From positions 4,526,001-4,590,000 of the forward strand of contig NC_061127.1 of the NCBI RefSeq assembly GCF_905220365.1: 64,000 nucleotides of DNA, given 5' to 3'. Below the pieces are notes generated by a model. It was not told the origin of the DNA, made no database searches, and was given only the letters and a program-made list of their open reading frames with translations. This stretch comes from Vanessa cardui. Taxonomy: Eukaryota > Arthropoda > Insecta > Lepidoptera > Nymphalidae. Below are positions 24,827-36,058 of this stretch, one piece after another (position 1 is the stretch's first letter; each line of letters opens with the position of its first letter). Made by a program: the position numbers and the translations under genes.

Positions 24827-26240
24827 ATTTTACAACGGAACACTTAAGTCACTGTTCATAGGTTCGGAACTGTAAGGAACATTATCTAATTATGACGTTA
24901 TCATGGTAACATGTATGCTGAAAATAAAGATATTATATCCTAAATATACACTTGCTTACCGACCTCTAAAATTAGACACATATACACAACATAGCAGTAG
25001 AAATGTAATACTTATCCAATGATAGGATATGCTTTCGAAGCTAAAACAATTTGGAAAATCATATTTGAAACAAAAAAACAATTATTTTCGATCGCAATCA
25101 AAATTAAAACATTGTTTATTCATAAAAGAACTATCAAATTGTAACGTTATAGTGTTGAAATAAATGTAAAGCTATTACCGTTTACCAAAAAGAACTGAAA
25201 AGTTAACTTAAAATAGAAGTAAACTTTTCAATAGTTTAGTACTCAGTTTTAATGGCTCTTATAGTAATCGACAGTAAGTTCATTAAGAAATATGTATAAC
25301 ATAAAAACAAGTACAATGTTCGTAAGATATTTACGAACTTTAAATATACTTTTCGAACTCGAATCCACTGTTAACTGCGTCATATATTGATTTTTTTGTA
25401 AAGGATTTTTCACATTGGAAAAAAGTTTTACGATTAAAGAGTTCAGCATTCATCCGTATATTCCTCGCTAGCAAATATTAAATTTATTAATTAGGAAGTA
25501 GCAAGCTAACGAGCAGAAAGTAACCAATACTAACCAGATTAATCTGGAAATACTTTTCATGAAAGAATGAAACTGGAGACGCGTAATGGGCACTTTTAAT
25601 ATCAGTCATAATGAGGGTATGACTGTATAATTAAGTTGACTCGTACAAGATGTATGAGTTTACTTATTCTCTATTACAATAACTATTGTACACTGCCTAG
25701 GTGCCCTATATACGTGAAAGTTTCTTGAAAAATGTTGGTATTTCAAAACGGATTTATAATAGCGGATAATTCGTTTTTTTTTTTTGGGCTGCTGTAAGAC
25801 CATGGCCTCTATAACGTCAGCGGGGAGTGAGTTAAAATACTGTATATAGGTTTGGGAGCCCATTTAAGAGCATAGCACGATCGCGTTCTAAGTAAGCCTC
25901 TTTTGAGGCCGAATGTCGGCGTAGGAAGCCGTCGACGTTGGGAATAACGTGTGAATTTGACGTCGAATCATATAAGCTTCAACGAATGGTAAGGAATTAA
26001 CATAACTAAAAATTTAATGTTGGCGATAGTTAGTCTGTCGAGTGGATGTAGGGCATGCTTAGGATGCCTACAGATCGGTTGTTAATCATATCAATTTTTT
26101 GTAAACTATATACATCCAGAATCAAAAAATCTTGCCTGCGCGATTCAGAATTTCAACTTATTACTATTGCTGTCTGCGTATAATACGATTAAATATGTCT
26201 GATTGAAATGCTAAATTTTTGGTCACATTTGAATTTGGAA
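24827..26240. other. AT-rich DNA with a possible decayed transposon
   Basis: No gene is supported. The 25640-26090 part is compositionally mixed, and its minus strand reads pieces such as EAYLERDRAMLLNG in one frame and YIQYFNSLPAD in another. That pattern would fit a frameshifted transposon ORF, but I cannot name the family. Confidence 0.35.
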
Positions 26241-26875
26241 ACTCAAAACTCAAACTCAAACTCAAATTCCTTTATTCAATATAAAAGCATTACACTTACT
26301 TATTGATTGTCAAATAAACACTACCACCGGTTCGGAAAAAGGAACACCCTGACCTGAGAAGAACCGGCGAAAGAAACTCAGCGGGTCTTTTTTTTCTGTT
26401 ATTTTTTTTGTCAAATTTATAAGGTACATAGTAGTATATGATTAGAAATAGCCAGGAGGCGATCGTTTCATTCCCAAGGTGTGCTATCAAACATAAACTC
26501 GCTAATTGTATAGTAACCCTTTGCACACAAGCGTTCCTTAACAATTTTTTTAAATTTGGCAACAGAAGCATTTTGAACGCTTTCTGGGATCCTGTTGTAG
26601 AAGCGTATACATTGCCCCACAAAAGAGTTACTGACTCTATGCAGTCGAGTAACAGGAGTAACAAGATTGTGTTTGTTCCTTGTACCAATGTTGTGAGAAT
26701 CATATTTTCTCATAAAAACATTAATATTTTTCCGTACATACAAAACATTACAAAATATGTATTGAGAAGCAACAGTCAATATCTTAATTTCTTTAAATCT
26801 ATACCTTAATGATTCCTTGGCTCCTAGGTTATAGATTGCGCGAATAGCCCTCTTCTGCAGCACAAATATAGTTTA
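26241..26875 (-). pseudogene. 5'-truncated Jockey-like LINE: end of reverse transcriptase ORF, 3' UTR and tail
   Basis: Reading on the minus strand, an open frame from about 26872 to 26468 contains LQKRAIRAIYNLG, then SLRYRFKEIKILTVASQY, then LVTPVTRLHRVSNSFVGQ and FYNRIPESVQNAS. This is the region downstream of the polymerase domain in Jockey-clade LINE proteins, typically the last ~130 residues. A stop just upstream (about 26873) and the absence of any polymerase motif show 5' truncation. The 3' UTR includes ACACTACCACCGGTTCGG and ends in a (TTTGAG)n tail at 26241-26267. A related tail is at 15505-15630. Open frames on the opposite strand here are shadows. Confidence 0.8.
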
Positions 26876-27551
26876 GATAGAAGGAATGAGAACCGACGGG
26901 AGATAGAAGCGATGACTGCGATTTATTGTAGTTGTGTTCCACTCTTGTTGAAGTAAAATATTGGAGATTATTACACGACGCTGTTCCATTGCGGGTTTGC
27001 AGACATACAAAAATATTACAATTCAATTCTACTTAACAATTCAGTTACGAGCAAGAGATGAATAGTCGCTTACGTAAATTAACGTAAAAATAAGTGATTT
27101 TTAACCGAATATAATACTGAAATATATGAGTGTCTGTCGTCTATTCGTAGGATAAAATCGCTCATGTACATGTATATGGTGTGTTAACTTTTAATCATAA
27201 ATATGGTAATGAAAGTCTTTGTAATACGTTCGTTTTTATTTAAATGGTCGTCTATCTCTCCACAGCCCCAGTGACCGCAGGGTATATTCTCTTTCAAAGT
27301 ATTAGTTTGACCGTTCAAAGAGGCAAGGCCAGTAATTTGAATGTTATATATTCTTTAAAGTTGGATATTAAAAATACAATAGTTTGAAAAAACGTATGAG
27401 ATATACGCTCTTTTATATATAAGAGTCGTGCATTAGTTCTTAAAAAAAAGTGGCAAAGCTAAATATAATACAATTTTGGGCAAATATTTGGGCCACTTGA
27501 AAGAATCACTATCAATATTTGGATTCAATGATGCGATAATTATAACAAATT
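26876..27551. other. AT-rich DNA, no gene seen
   Basis: No feature supported. Confidence 0.4.
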
Positions 27552-27771
27552 TATATTAATATTATAAATGTGAAAGTAACTCTATCTGTCTGTCTGTCTG
27601 TCTATCGATATTTCACGACCAAATCGCTTAGCCGAGCTTGATTAAATTTGATATTAAACAAACTTGAATACCAAGTAAGGAAATGGGCTACTTTTTTTCC
27701 TAACACATGACAAATACCCGACAATACCAACACCCAAATACGCGAGCGAAGATGCGGGCGAAAACTAATCT
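27552..27771 (+). repeat. LEP1/Helitron-like element
   Basis: It starts ATATTAATATTATAAATGTG, has a (CTGT)n run, GACCAAATCGCTTAGCCGAG and the GC-rich end GCGAGCGAAGATGCGGGCGA followed by AAACTAATCT, so the terminal CTAGT is mutated. Confidence 0.75.
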
Positions 27772-27950
27772 TATATATTCAGAAATTACCGAGATTAATA
27801 TACCTTGACAAAGCTTGACCAATCACAAGGAAAATTGACATATGTTTATATCGAATGATTTAATTTATTCAATTTGATGTAGCTCTTCGCTAGATGACGC
27901 CCTAGTACACCAACTTCGATATCGTTTAACTGATTGCTATTCAAATCTTT

Positions 27951-28340
27951 ATCAATATTATAAATGTGAAAGTAATTCTGTCTGTGTGTCGCTCTTTCAC
28001 GGCCAAAATGCTGAACCGAATTTGATGTAATTTATTATGAAGCTAATTTGAATTCCAAGAAAGGATTACGGCTATTTTTTTTGTCTAACACATGACAACC
28101 AGTACCCTAAATGCGTCGTCACGGTATCATGCGGAAGCGATCCGCCGAAAGACGGAGAGAGTACTGCTGGTTTTTTAGTGGGTAAACCCGGTGTGCTGGG
28201 GCGCACTCGGCGTTCAAGGCTCCGGGAAGTCCCACACCCCCCCCCACTTTCCATCACGTGGGGGAAGCGCTTAATGCGTTTTTCAAGCGAGAAAAAAAAA
28301 GCACCCTAAATGCGTGGCGAAGATACGGGTGACTACTAGT
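27951..28340 (+). repeat. LEP1/Helitron-like element interrupted by a retroelement
   Basis: Both ends match the neighbouring copy at 27552: the start ATCAATATTATAAATGTGAA and the end GGCGAAGATACGGGTGACTA followed by CTAGT (28336-28340). It is split at 28116/28303 by the insertion described separately. It is co-oriented with the copy 180 bp upstream. Confidence 0.75.
28117..28302 (+). mobile_element. Short 5'-truncated retroelement with poly-A tail and 13-bp target duplication
   Basis: The ~186-bp insert contains GGTTTTTTAGTGGGTAAACC, CAAGGCTCCGGGAAGTCCCA and TTTCCATCACGTGGGGGAAG and ends in GAGAAAAAAAAAGC. It is flanked by exact direct repeats ACCCTAAATGCGT at 28104-28116 and 28303-28315. 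A poly-A end plus a variable-length target duplication indicates LINE-type (target-primed) insertion. The source family is a lepidopteran LINE/SINE 3' end that I recognise but cannot name. Confidence 0.85.
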
Positions 28341-28480
28341 TGGTATATATGTATGTATGTAGGTAGAACAATATAAAGCGAGTTTTATTAGAAAACTATG
28401 TACTTTAATGACAGTGACGCGTCGTCAAGTGTCATAATTAAGCTGTCGCGTCCCCCGGGCAGCTTGTAATTATGTTTAAC

Positions 28481-28520
28481 AGCTGCGTTATTCTTTTTAC
28501 AGCTGCGTTATTCTTTTTAC
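28481..28520. repeat. Two perfect 20-bp tandem units
   Basis: AGCTGCGTTATTCTTTTTAC occurs twice head to tail, followed by a partial third unit AGCT. It is a recent local duplication; no function is evident. Confidence 0.95.
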
Positions 28521-28529
28521 AGCTCCATA

Positions 28530-29869
28530 GTATTACCCGTTATTTGGCGTAGTTTCACTTTAAAAGAATTCGTATTTGACTTTCAAATCCGAGTAAGGGA
28601 TGTAGTTTAAAAAATTCATCAGGTTAAATGAAATTTCATTAACGCGCCGGGTCTAATTATAATATTGTGTTGATATCGAATAAAAAAATTAAAAGACTGT
28701 AATATGTTTTTATTTGTTTGTTGTAGCGTTGTTCTGCGTAAGACTCGTTTAAAAGTAAAGTAACTATCACGTAACTCAACTGCAAAGTCTTGGATAAACA
28801 TTATACAAGAGGCAATGTGATCTGCGAAATGCAGGTTTCCTTACCGTGCTTATATTTACTGTATAATGCTAACAATCAAAAATATATAACTCAATCCTTG
28901 AGCTTCCCTGGCAAACTTAAGCAATGTACGTACGTAAACTTTAAATTAGGGTTTTGAGGACCTGTAGGAATCAGGATCTTTACATTTTCGAAAGTAACTG
29001 TTTATTTATTGCTGTTTCACGAACTAATCACTGAACTACGATTGATGAAATTTAGTATGAATCCAGCTTAAACTATAAGTATTAGCTATCTTGATATACC
29101 TAATATCTGACATACCTCATTGCTGATTTAAATAACCAAAATCGGTTTATTTTTACTGCACATGAATACACGAAAAGAATAATTTAATACTCTTTTAAAT
29201 TATATTTTCAAAGAGAAAAGGTGTTTTTATTTCCGAGGTGTTAATTTCCGAACCGGTGGTAGATTATTGACTATCAAAGCCAGTGTGACGTTTCTATATT
29301 AAATAAAGCATTTTTAACTTTGATTTTGACAAATAATGCCTCTATTACTATTAGTAAGATATAATATTTTTATCAATTTGACAATGAGATATATATTATT
29401 GATGAAAAAAAAAACTGAACATGCGTTTTTTCATTTTTCATCCGTCATCTATTTGTTAAATCATACATTTTTAAAATTAAAATACTATGATAAAATAATA
29501 CGAAATATAAGGTACATACAATAAATAAATCGTTTGAAATTATTCATACGAGAAAGCCTTAAACGAGCGGTAAGATGTATTAGCTACGGTTGGTAGGCCG
29601 ACTTGATGCAGACGAGAAAATCGATGGCTGCGATGCTGATTGTAAACTATTTATATGTACTACATATGTACGGACAGGTAATGTAAAGGAATGAACTGCA
29701 TATTACATGAGGAGTAATCTAACAGTCATTGAACTAAACTCGAATTCGATATCCTTTATTAATATTAAAGTATACTTTTTCGGTAGGATTTCAGACTGGG
29801 TAGATTCCACCCACTTTAGTGGGCAAGGGACATAACCTTTCTTACAGTTGCTTTGTACAATTAATTAGT
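28530..29869. other. AT-rich DNA, no gene seen
   Basis: A small SINE-1 relic (AGACTGGGTAGATTCCACCC, then GGCAAGGGACATAACC) lies near 29792-29860. No gene was supported. Confidence 0.4.
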
Positions 29870-30092
29870 ACTAGCTGTTCCCCGCTGCTTTGCAAGTGTA
29901 TACTATGAATATATTTACAAATTAACTTAAAATATTACGTCGATGACTGGTATACAAAGAAGTCTTACCCCTTTGTTTCCAAGTAAATAGCCTATGTCCT
30001 TTCTCGAGCTGTAGATTAATTGTGTACCAAAATGTTCTGGCTTGAATACGTGACAGACAGACAGATTTACTTTCGCATTTATAACATTAAGT
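29870..30092 (-). repeat. LEP1/Helitron-like element
   Basis: Minus-strand copy. It starts ACTAGCTGTTCCCCGCTGCT, has AAATAGCCTATGTCCTTTCT and ends GACAGACAGACAGATTTACT with TTCGCATTTATAA. It shares an internal block (ATTACGTCGATGACTGGTAT) with the + strand copy at 33569. Confidence 0.75.
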
Positions 30093-30692
30093 ATGGATAT
30101 TAGTATGGATTATGAGCTCGGCAAGATCAGTGCTTTTTTATGGCAGATTTTTTAATTGTCAAAAAGCATTCGTTTCAAGGCACAACTGTCTTTTTTATTA
30201 CTATTTACCATTTATGCGATCAACTGCGAATAAATAATATTAAGTAATTTCAAATGTGGTATATTATTTTATTGATTATGTTGAAGTCACATAAATAGAT
30301 TTAAATTTTCATATGTTCTTAGCTTGTTAACTTTTTTGTTCACTATATAAAAATAAAATTTCAATAAAATTTTAAGTGAAATAATATAAAAGAAATATAA
30401 TATATTAAAATTCAGACTCGTACAATTTTTTTACTCAATAAAGAGTTATAAAATTTATGCACTTGCATTAAGGTTTAATTTTATTTGGCAATTAAATTCT
30501 CAATGGGCCAGCTTGTAAACTTGACAGGAGATTGACTTGTACGCCTCTAACTACCTTAGTTTACTGTGGGGAGTATACAAACAAATTAGTAAAATTACTT
30601 ATCAAGTATAATTCAACCTCACTGGTCATACGTGATTGGGTTTCTGCTATGGTGTAAGTTTTCTGTTTAAAATAATCAGTCTATTATTTACA

Positions 30693-30972
30693 CTTGGTGG
30701 TAGGGTTTGGTGCCCGTCTGGGTAGGTACCACCCACTCAACAGTTATTCTACCGCCAAACAACAGTACTCGGTATTGTTGTTGTTCCGGTTTGAAGGCTG
30801 AGTGAGCCAGTGTAACTACAGGCACAAGGGACATAATATCTTAGTTCTCAAGGTTGGTGGCGCATTGACGATTTAAGGAATACTTAATATTTCTTACAGC
30901 GTCATTGTCTATGGGTAATGGTGACCACTTACCAGGGCCATATGCTCGTCCGTCAACCTATACCATAAAAAA
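30693..30972 (+). repeat. SINE-1, full length
   Basis: The head CTTGGTGGTAGGGTTTGGTG to the tail CATATGCTCGTCCGTCAACC plus an A run are intact. A few bases are missing after GACCACTTACCA. Confidence 0.88.
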
Positions 30973-31044
30973 GGACTATTTTTCTTAACTAATCATAAGA
31001 ACATTCCTCTCTTTATAGATACAAGTAGTGTTAATGTTTACCCA

Positions 31045-31118
31045 GATACAGCGGACGCTGGATAACCGATGATTGCAGGGTCAAGCCTAGGCAAGAACGA
31101 CTGTATATTCACATGCTT
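31045..31118 (+). repeat. SINE-2 head fragment
   Basis: ATAACCGATGATTGCAGGGT and CAAGCCTAGGCAAGAACGAC are the B-box region of SINE-2, and ATTCACATGCTTAAAT follows. The rest is lost. Confidence 0.55.
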
Positions 31119-31710
31119 AAATCTTGATGTGATGATGAATTTATGCAATTAAAGTTAAGACGATTATAGAAACAATAATCAAGAAAAAAATAAGAAAAAT
31201 GAATAATATAATTTTAATGTTTTCACATTTCATTTAAAATATATCCGAACTCCTTCTTTGAAAAGTTTGAAAACTATTTTTTCCTTTGATAAACGGCGAA
31301 AAAAAAAATCTTCATCAAAAATGAATCGGAACTGTTTAGAAATGGTTTTTCACAAAAATCAAGTATCTATCAAATTTGATCTAGTGCACTCGGCTTTCAG
31401 TCTGTTTGTGACCCAAACTTTTTGAGATTCGAGTACACTTTACTCGTTCACGTTTTACTTCGCAAACATACGGATGCAAAAATTAGTGTACGCGTTTTAG
31501 TTACAAATTTACTTGAAAAACGGCCTTTAAAATAAAAAAAGCATGATACGTTTGATACGAATTCTATGTAGCCAGTGATTATAATTGATTGTATTTACTC
31601 TAAAGTAAATAAGTATATCTTGATATTATGTCTTGAGATATCCTACCACCGGTAAGATTTTATGATATTTTAAGGAGAAGGTTTAAAGCTTAGTCTATGT
31701 CGATGTTCTA
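31119..31710. other. AT-rich DNA, no gene seen
   Basis: No feature supported. Confidence 0.4.
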
Positions 31711-31881
31711 ATGACAGTTGAAAAAAAAGAAGCACATTTTCATATGACGATGGATAGGAAGTACATTTTCACTTCAGATGATGTTCTTGAACACATTTGG
31801 GTGGATGACCTGTTAGGTAGCGTAGTCAACAACAAAGAGGTCCTGGCTGGAGCCTTGCTTAAAGCGAACATATACCAGTAA
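31711..31881 (+). pseudogene. 56-codon open frame of protein-like composition, unrecognised
   Basis: The frame starts ATG at 31711 and reads MTVEKKEAHFHMTMDRKY, then TSDDVLEHIWVDDLL, then KEVLAGALLKANIYQ-stop. It has a lysine-rich start, an acidic amphipathic middle and an Ala/Leu helix-like end, which is less repetitive than chance AT-rich translation. I recognise no family. No repeat overlaps it and no splice sites stand out. It could be a transposon ORF relic, a processed gene fragment, a small ORF or chance. Confidence 0.25.
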
Positions 31882-32544
31882 TATGTGTAGGATTTTATTT
31901 AATACAGTAATTAATAATATAGTTACAGCTTCATCGATTATTGTTTATTCAAAAATTAAATAGCAATTAAGTTAAATAATAATTTTAATATACATTTACT
32001 TAGAAGACACTTAAAAGTCATGATATTATACAAACAAATTATATATAAATATATAAATTATCCACAATAACATATATGTACACATTTAATTAAAAATATA
32101 GAACAGATAATAAAAAAAACTCGGCAAATATTCATTTAAAATTTTCAAATGCTCATTCTATATATAAATTTAGTCATGTAAAACGTAACCTAAGGTTCGC
32201 CGGACATGTTTGGCGATCTGCCAGTGATGGCTTTTAGTGGTTCCGAGATATGCACGTAAGACTATTAGATGTAGATTATGTATGCTTATAGTTTTCACGA
32301 CTTTAAACATAACGAATTGTGTTAAAAATCGCAATAATTATAAATATTTAATGTATCTATTATATGTCAATATTAGGAGTCAATGTTGCCAGTTTAATTA
32401 ATTTATAACAAAGGTTACACATATAAATTTGGTCAAGCTCCACTAATCGTAAATCATGTTCTAAATTTAAAATTACTTTTTTTAAATATTTTCTATAACA
32501 ATTTAATCGATAAAAAACGAGGCCCCTACCGCCACAAAGCAAGG
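31882..32544. other. AT-rich DNA, no gene seen
   Basis: No feature supported. Confidence 0.4.
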
Positions 32545-32825
32545 TAAAGCTTTGTGCAAGACCGTCTGAGTAAATACCGTCCACTCATCAAATATTCTTC
32601 CACAGTATATAATACTACAAACAGCAATACTCATTACTGTTGTGGTTTGGTTTGAAGGGTGACTGACCTGTTAAAACCAGTGAAGCTACGACAAGGGACT
32701 TAGTTCCTATTAACGGGTAGCGCATTGTTAATGTAAGAAATGGTTAATATTTCTTACAGTTCCAAACTGTGGGTGATGTTGACCATTCACCATTAGGTGG
32801 TCCATTTCCCGTCCCTTCCACCATC
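32545..32825 (+). repeat. SINE-1, old diverged copy
   Basis: AAAGCTTTGTGCAAGACCGT, ATTCTTCCACAGTATATAAT, GGTTTGAAGGGTGACTGACC and ATTAGGTGGTCCATTTCCCG follow the family order with many substitutions. Confidence 0.75.
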
Positions 32826-33568
32826 TTCATCACAATAACTTGGATAAAATGGCGACAGCAGACTGAATGCAGAAGACTCTTTCAAGGTCGACCACAGTTT
32901 CTGAAGCTGCTTTTGGCCTGCACTGGACTGAAATAAATAGATTGATATGAAATAAACATATTGAATGAAAATTTTACTGAAAAAAAAATACTAATATGAA
33001 AGACAAATCGATATTAAATATGTTGTGAACAAAATTATCGTTATAATTCGATACTATAATATACTAGAGAAATAATTTTAATACAGTTTTTTGTTGGTAC
33101 CATAATTATTCGCCATTCATCCCTAATCCATTCGTAATATGTATAAAGCAATAATATTTGTATTCTGATAAGAATATTGAGTGAATCCATACAACAATAA
33201 CATTGTATCTCGAGATTAACTGTTGCTTCGATACGGCTCAGTTGACAGAACATCTATTGAGATTTCAAGTTCAAATCTATTCAATGCTTCATTCTCTAAA
33301 ATAAATTCAAATAATTTCAAAAAATTCTTTGGTAAAGAAGTCATATTATTCAATACAAGATTGTGATAGATATATAGATGATAGAAAAGCGTAGAGTTAA
33401 TACTTAGAAAAAAAGACTTCTAGGCAGAATATATTACATACATATTTAATTGTACTGACATTTTCTATTTTTATATGTAGAAAAAGAGTGACTGTGTTCC
33501 AAACCGGTGAAAGCTTCACTTAATATAGTTTGTAAAATGACTTTTCAAAAGGTTGTAAACTTGAACGC
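32826..33568. other. AT-rich DNA, no gene seen
   Basis: A short Gly/Arg-rich looking piece near 32870-32935 (CGACCACAGTTTCTGAAGCT) may be a LINE tail relic. No gene was supported. Confidence 0.35.
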
Positions 33569-33776
33569 ATACTAATATTATAAATGCGAAAGTAGCTCTG
33601 TCTGTCTGGCTTTCACAAATTTGGTGCACAAATAGACTAGAGTCTGAGAAAGGACATGGCTACTTTTTTGGAGATATTGTTATACAATGAGGTAAGACCT
33701 CTACCAGTCATCGACGTAATATTTTAGGTTAATTTGTAAATATATTCATATTCTATACGAGCAAAACCGCGGGTAT
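33569..33776 (+). repeat. LEP1/Helitron-like element
   Basis: It starts TACTAATATTATAAATGCGA, has a TCTGTCTGTCTGG run and AGAAAGGACATGGCTACTTT, and ends ACGAGCAAAACCGCGGGTAT. It is a mirror-orientation relative of 29870-30092, sharing the block ACCAGTCATCGACGTAATAT. Confidence 0.75.
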
Positions 33777-34112
33777 ATTTTGATTTTCATAAATAAACAT
33801 TCACATGAAACATGTAACAGTACTGTATTACTTATTAAGCATTACAAACACAAGTACGAACATTAGTAAATTATTTATATGTTTATTGGCTCATGAAAAC
33901 TGCGTTGTGTTAATAATTTCTATACTTTTCCTAATTAGGATACGGTTTCACCCCTGCGCAGATATTTCCGGAATGGCACGAGGGCGGATTATTTGTAAAT
34001 TTATTATTTTATTGGTTCTAGTAAACAATTACAGTATCATAATGGGTAGTGAACCGATTGTAACAATCATGTTTGGGTACTTTATACAGGAAACAGTACG
34101 TTTTTATTACGA

Positions 34113-34320
34113 ACTAGCTGTGCCTGCGACGTTGCACGCATTTGAATTTACAAAAAAAGTAATACTATTGTTGCCTAAGTTAGTCCCTATTATATCAGTT
34201 ATCTGCCAGTGAAAGTCCCGTCAAAATCGGTCCAGCCGTTCCAGAGATTAGCCAGAACAAACAGACAGACAGACAGAGCGACGAAAATTGTAAAAAATAT
34301 AATTTTGGTATATGTACCGT
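34113..34320 (-). repeat. Helitron-like non-autonomous repeat, different subfamily
   Basis: It starts ACTAGCTGTGCCTGCGACGT, has AAGTCCCGTCAAAATCGGTC and GCCGTTCCAGAGATTAGCCA, and ends with AACAAACAGACAGACAGACA then AAAATTGTAAAAAATATAAT. This is a widespread lepidopteran repeat. The 135-codon open frame overlapping it (33805-34212) is not a gene. Confidence 0.7.
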
Positions 34321-34496
34321 ATATATATTTATATATGCATTGAGTAAAAAAGGGCTATTTTAATATTACAAACAGACACTCCAATTGTATTATATGTATA
34401 GATAGAATATTTGTCTATGAAGCGTAATTGAAAACTAACCTAATAACTAATATTTCATAGCTTCCAAAATCGCATATGTGTTACAAAAGTTATCGC

Positions 34497-34690
34497 CGAC
34501 TTGGTGGTAAATCTTCGTGCGAGCTTGTCAGGGTAAGCACTCGTCACAGTCAGTCAGTAAGACTTTGTACTATTGTGTTCCAGTTTAGTGAGCTAAAGTA
34601 ACTACGGACAAGGAACAAAACGTCTCCGTTTCCAAGGTTGTTGATGCATTGACGATGTAAGGATGGTTAATATTTCTTACAGCACCAATG
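34497..34690 (+). repeat. SINE-1, old diverged copy
   Basis: GACTTGGTGGTAAATCTTCG, ACTCGTCACAGTCAGTC, CTATTGTGTTCCAGTTTAGT and GATGCATTGACGATGTAAGG to TTAATATTTCTTACAGC mark a diverged copy that ends abruptly before the tail. Confidence 0.65.
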
Positions 34691-34775
34691 TATGTAATGT
34701 ATGTATCTACATATGTGCAGCGGTAACTTACGTTTTATACAGAATTCGTAGTTTATTTATTTATTAATTTATTTA

Positions 34776-35051
34776 TAGTAAGCGGACGAGCATATGGGCC
34801 ACCTGATGGTAAGTGGTCACCATCACCCATAGACAATGACGCTGTAAGAAATATTAACTATTCCTTACATCGTCAATGTGCCACCAACCTTGGGAACTTA
34901 GATGTTATGTCCCTTGTGCTTGTAGCTACACTGGCTCACTCACCCTTCAAACCGGAACACAACAATACTGCGTACTGTTGTTTAGCGGTAGAATATCTGA
35001 TAAGTGGGTGATACTAATCCAGGTGGGCTTGCACAAAGCCGTATCACCAAG
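34776..35051 (-). repeat. SINE-1, full length
   Basis: Minus-strand copy running from AGTAAGCGGACGAGCATATG to the reverse head GGGCTTGCACAAAGCCGTAT. It is near-identical to 35669-35955 and shares the variants ACTTAGATGTTATGTCCC and TTGTGCTTGTAG, so the two belong to one young subfamily. Confidence 0.88.
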
Positions 35052-35668
35052 AAAATTTAAATTTATTGAACTAATAACATACTGAATAAACATTAAAATA
35101 AAGAGATCTTATCGCATAAAAGGATGTAGTTTCGTTTAAAAACAAATCATAAAACGATAGTGCTGTTTCTAAAGTATTAGAGCATACAATTTTTAATAAA
35201 CTTATTATATATAATGATGATATCAAAACTTGTGTGGTATCGAGCTCATGGAGTTCAAAACTCCGTAACCGAACCGTGCCAAGAACTATTCCAACTGGCT
35301 GTTAACACAGATTTTATTAGAGATTTAAGATGTTTTATGAAGTAATATTTGAAACGTTCATTGCTAGTATTTAGATAATATGTATATTTAGATTTTTTGT
35401 TAAATGTTAGAAGTGTTTTTTTATTCTTTTTATATCTTATAAAATTGTAATTAAAACATATTTAATGTATTTTCGTTGACGTAATCTGTTTATTATCCTT
35501 TAAATAAATAAAATATAGGAACATTTTATTATTAAGTTTTAATAAACAAAAATGATATTCAATAGACAGGCGGTGTATACGTTTAGATTATTTTGAACTT
35601 TGAGAATAAGTAAGGTATACTCATTCACTGATTTTAAAGTAACCTCATGATTTATTTATTTGTTCATT
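35052..35668. other. AT-rich DNA, no gene seen
   Basis: No feature supported between the two SINE-1 copies. Confidence 0.4.
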
Positions 35669-35955
35669 TTTTTATGGTATAGGTTGGCGGACGAGCATAT
35701 GGGCCACCTGATGGTAAGTGGTCACCATCACCCATAGACAATGACGCTGTAAGAAATATTAACTATTCCTTACATCGTCAATGTGCCACCAACCTTGGGA
35801 ACTTAGATGTTATGTCCCTTGTGCTTGTAGTTACACTGGCTCACTCACCCTTCAAACCGGAACACAACAATACTGAGTACAGTTACTTGACGGTAGAATA
35901 ACCGATGAGTGGGTGGTACCTGCCCAGACGGGCTTGCACAAAGCCCTACCACCAA
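35669..35955 (-). repeat. SINE-1, full length
   Basis: Minus-strand copy from GGTATAGGTTGGCGGACGAG (A-rich tail on its left as T-run) to GGGCTTGCACAAAGCCCTAC. It is very close to the copy at 34776-35051. Confidence 0.9.
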
Positions 35956-35990
35956 GTAAAAGATTGTTTAACTTTACAAGCTATAATAAT

Positions 35991-36058
35991 CTATATTAAT
36001 ATTATAAATGAGTAATTTCGAATGAATAATGAGGGCGAAGCCCCGAGCCATAGCTAGT
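35991..36058 (+). repeat. Minimal LEP1/Helitron-like element
   Basis: Only the ends remain: the start CTATATTAATATTATAAATG and the end GGGCGAAGCCCCGAGCCATA followed by CTAGT (36054-36058). The GGGC...GCCC segment makes the terminal hairpin expected before a Helitron 3' end. It is ~68 bp long. Confidence 0.75.

Noticed and set aside
26296..26809. Open frames on both strands overlapping the Jockey-like fragment
   Set aside because: Only the minus frame ending at 26468 matches a known protein family. The 135-codon minus frame and the 123-codon + frame are shadows of it and its 3' UTR.
33805..34212. 135-codon + open frame
   Set aside because: Its right half is a Helitron-like repeat and its left half is AT-rich with no domain. 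The length is compatible with chance in this composition.
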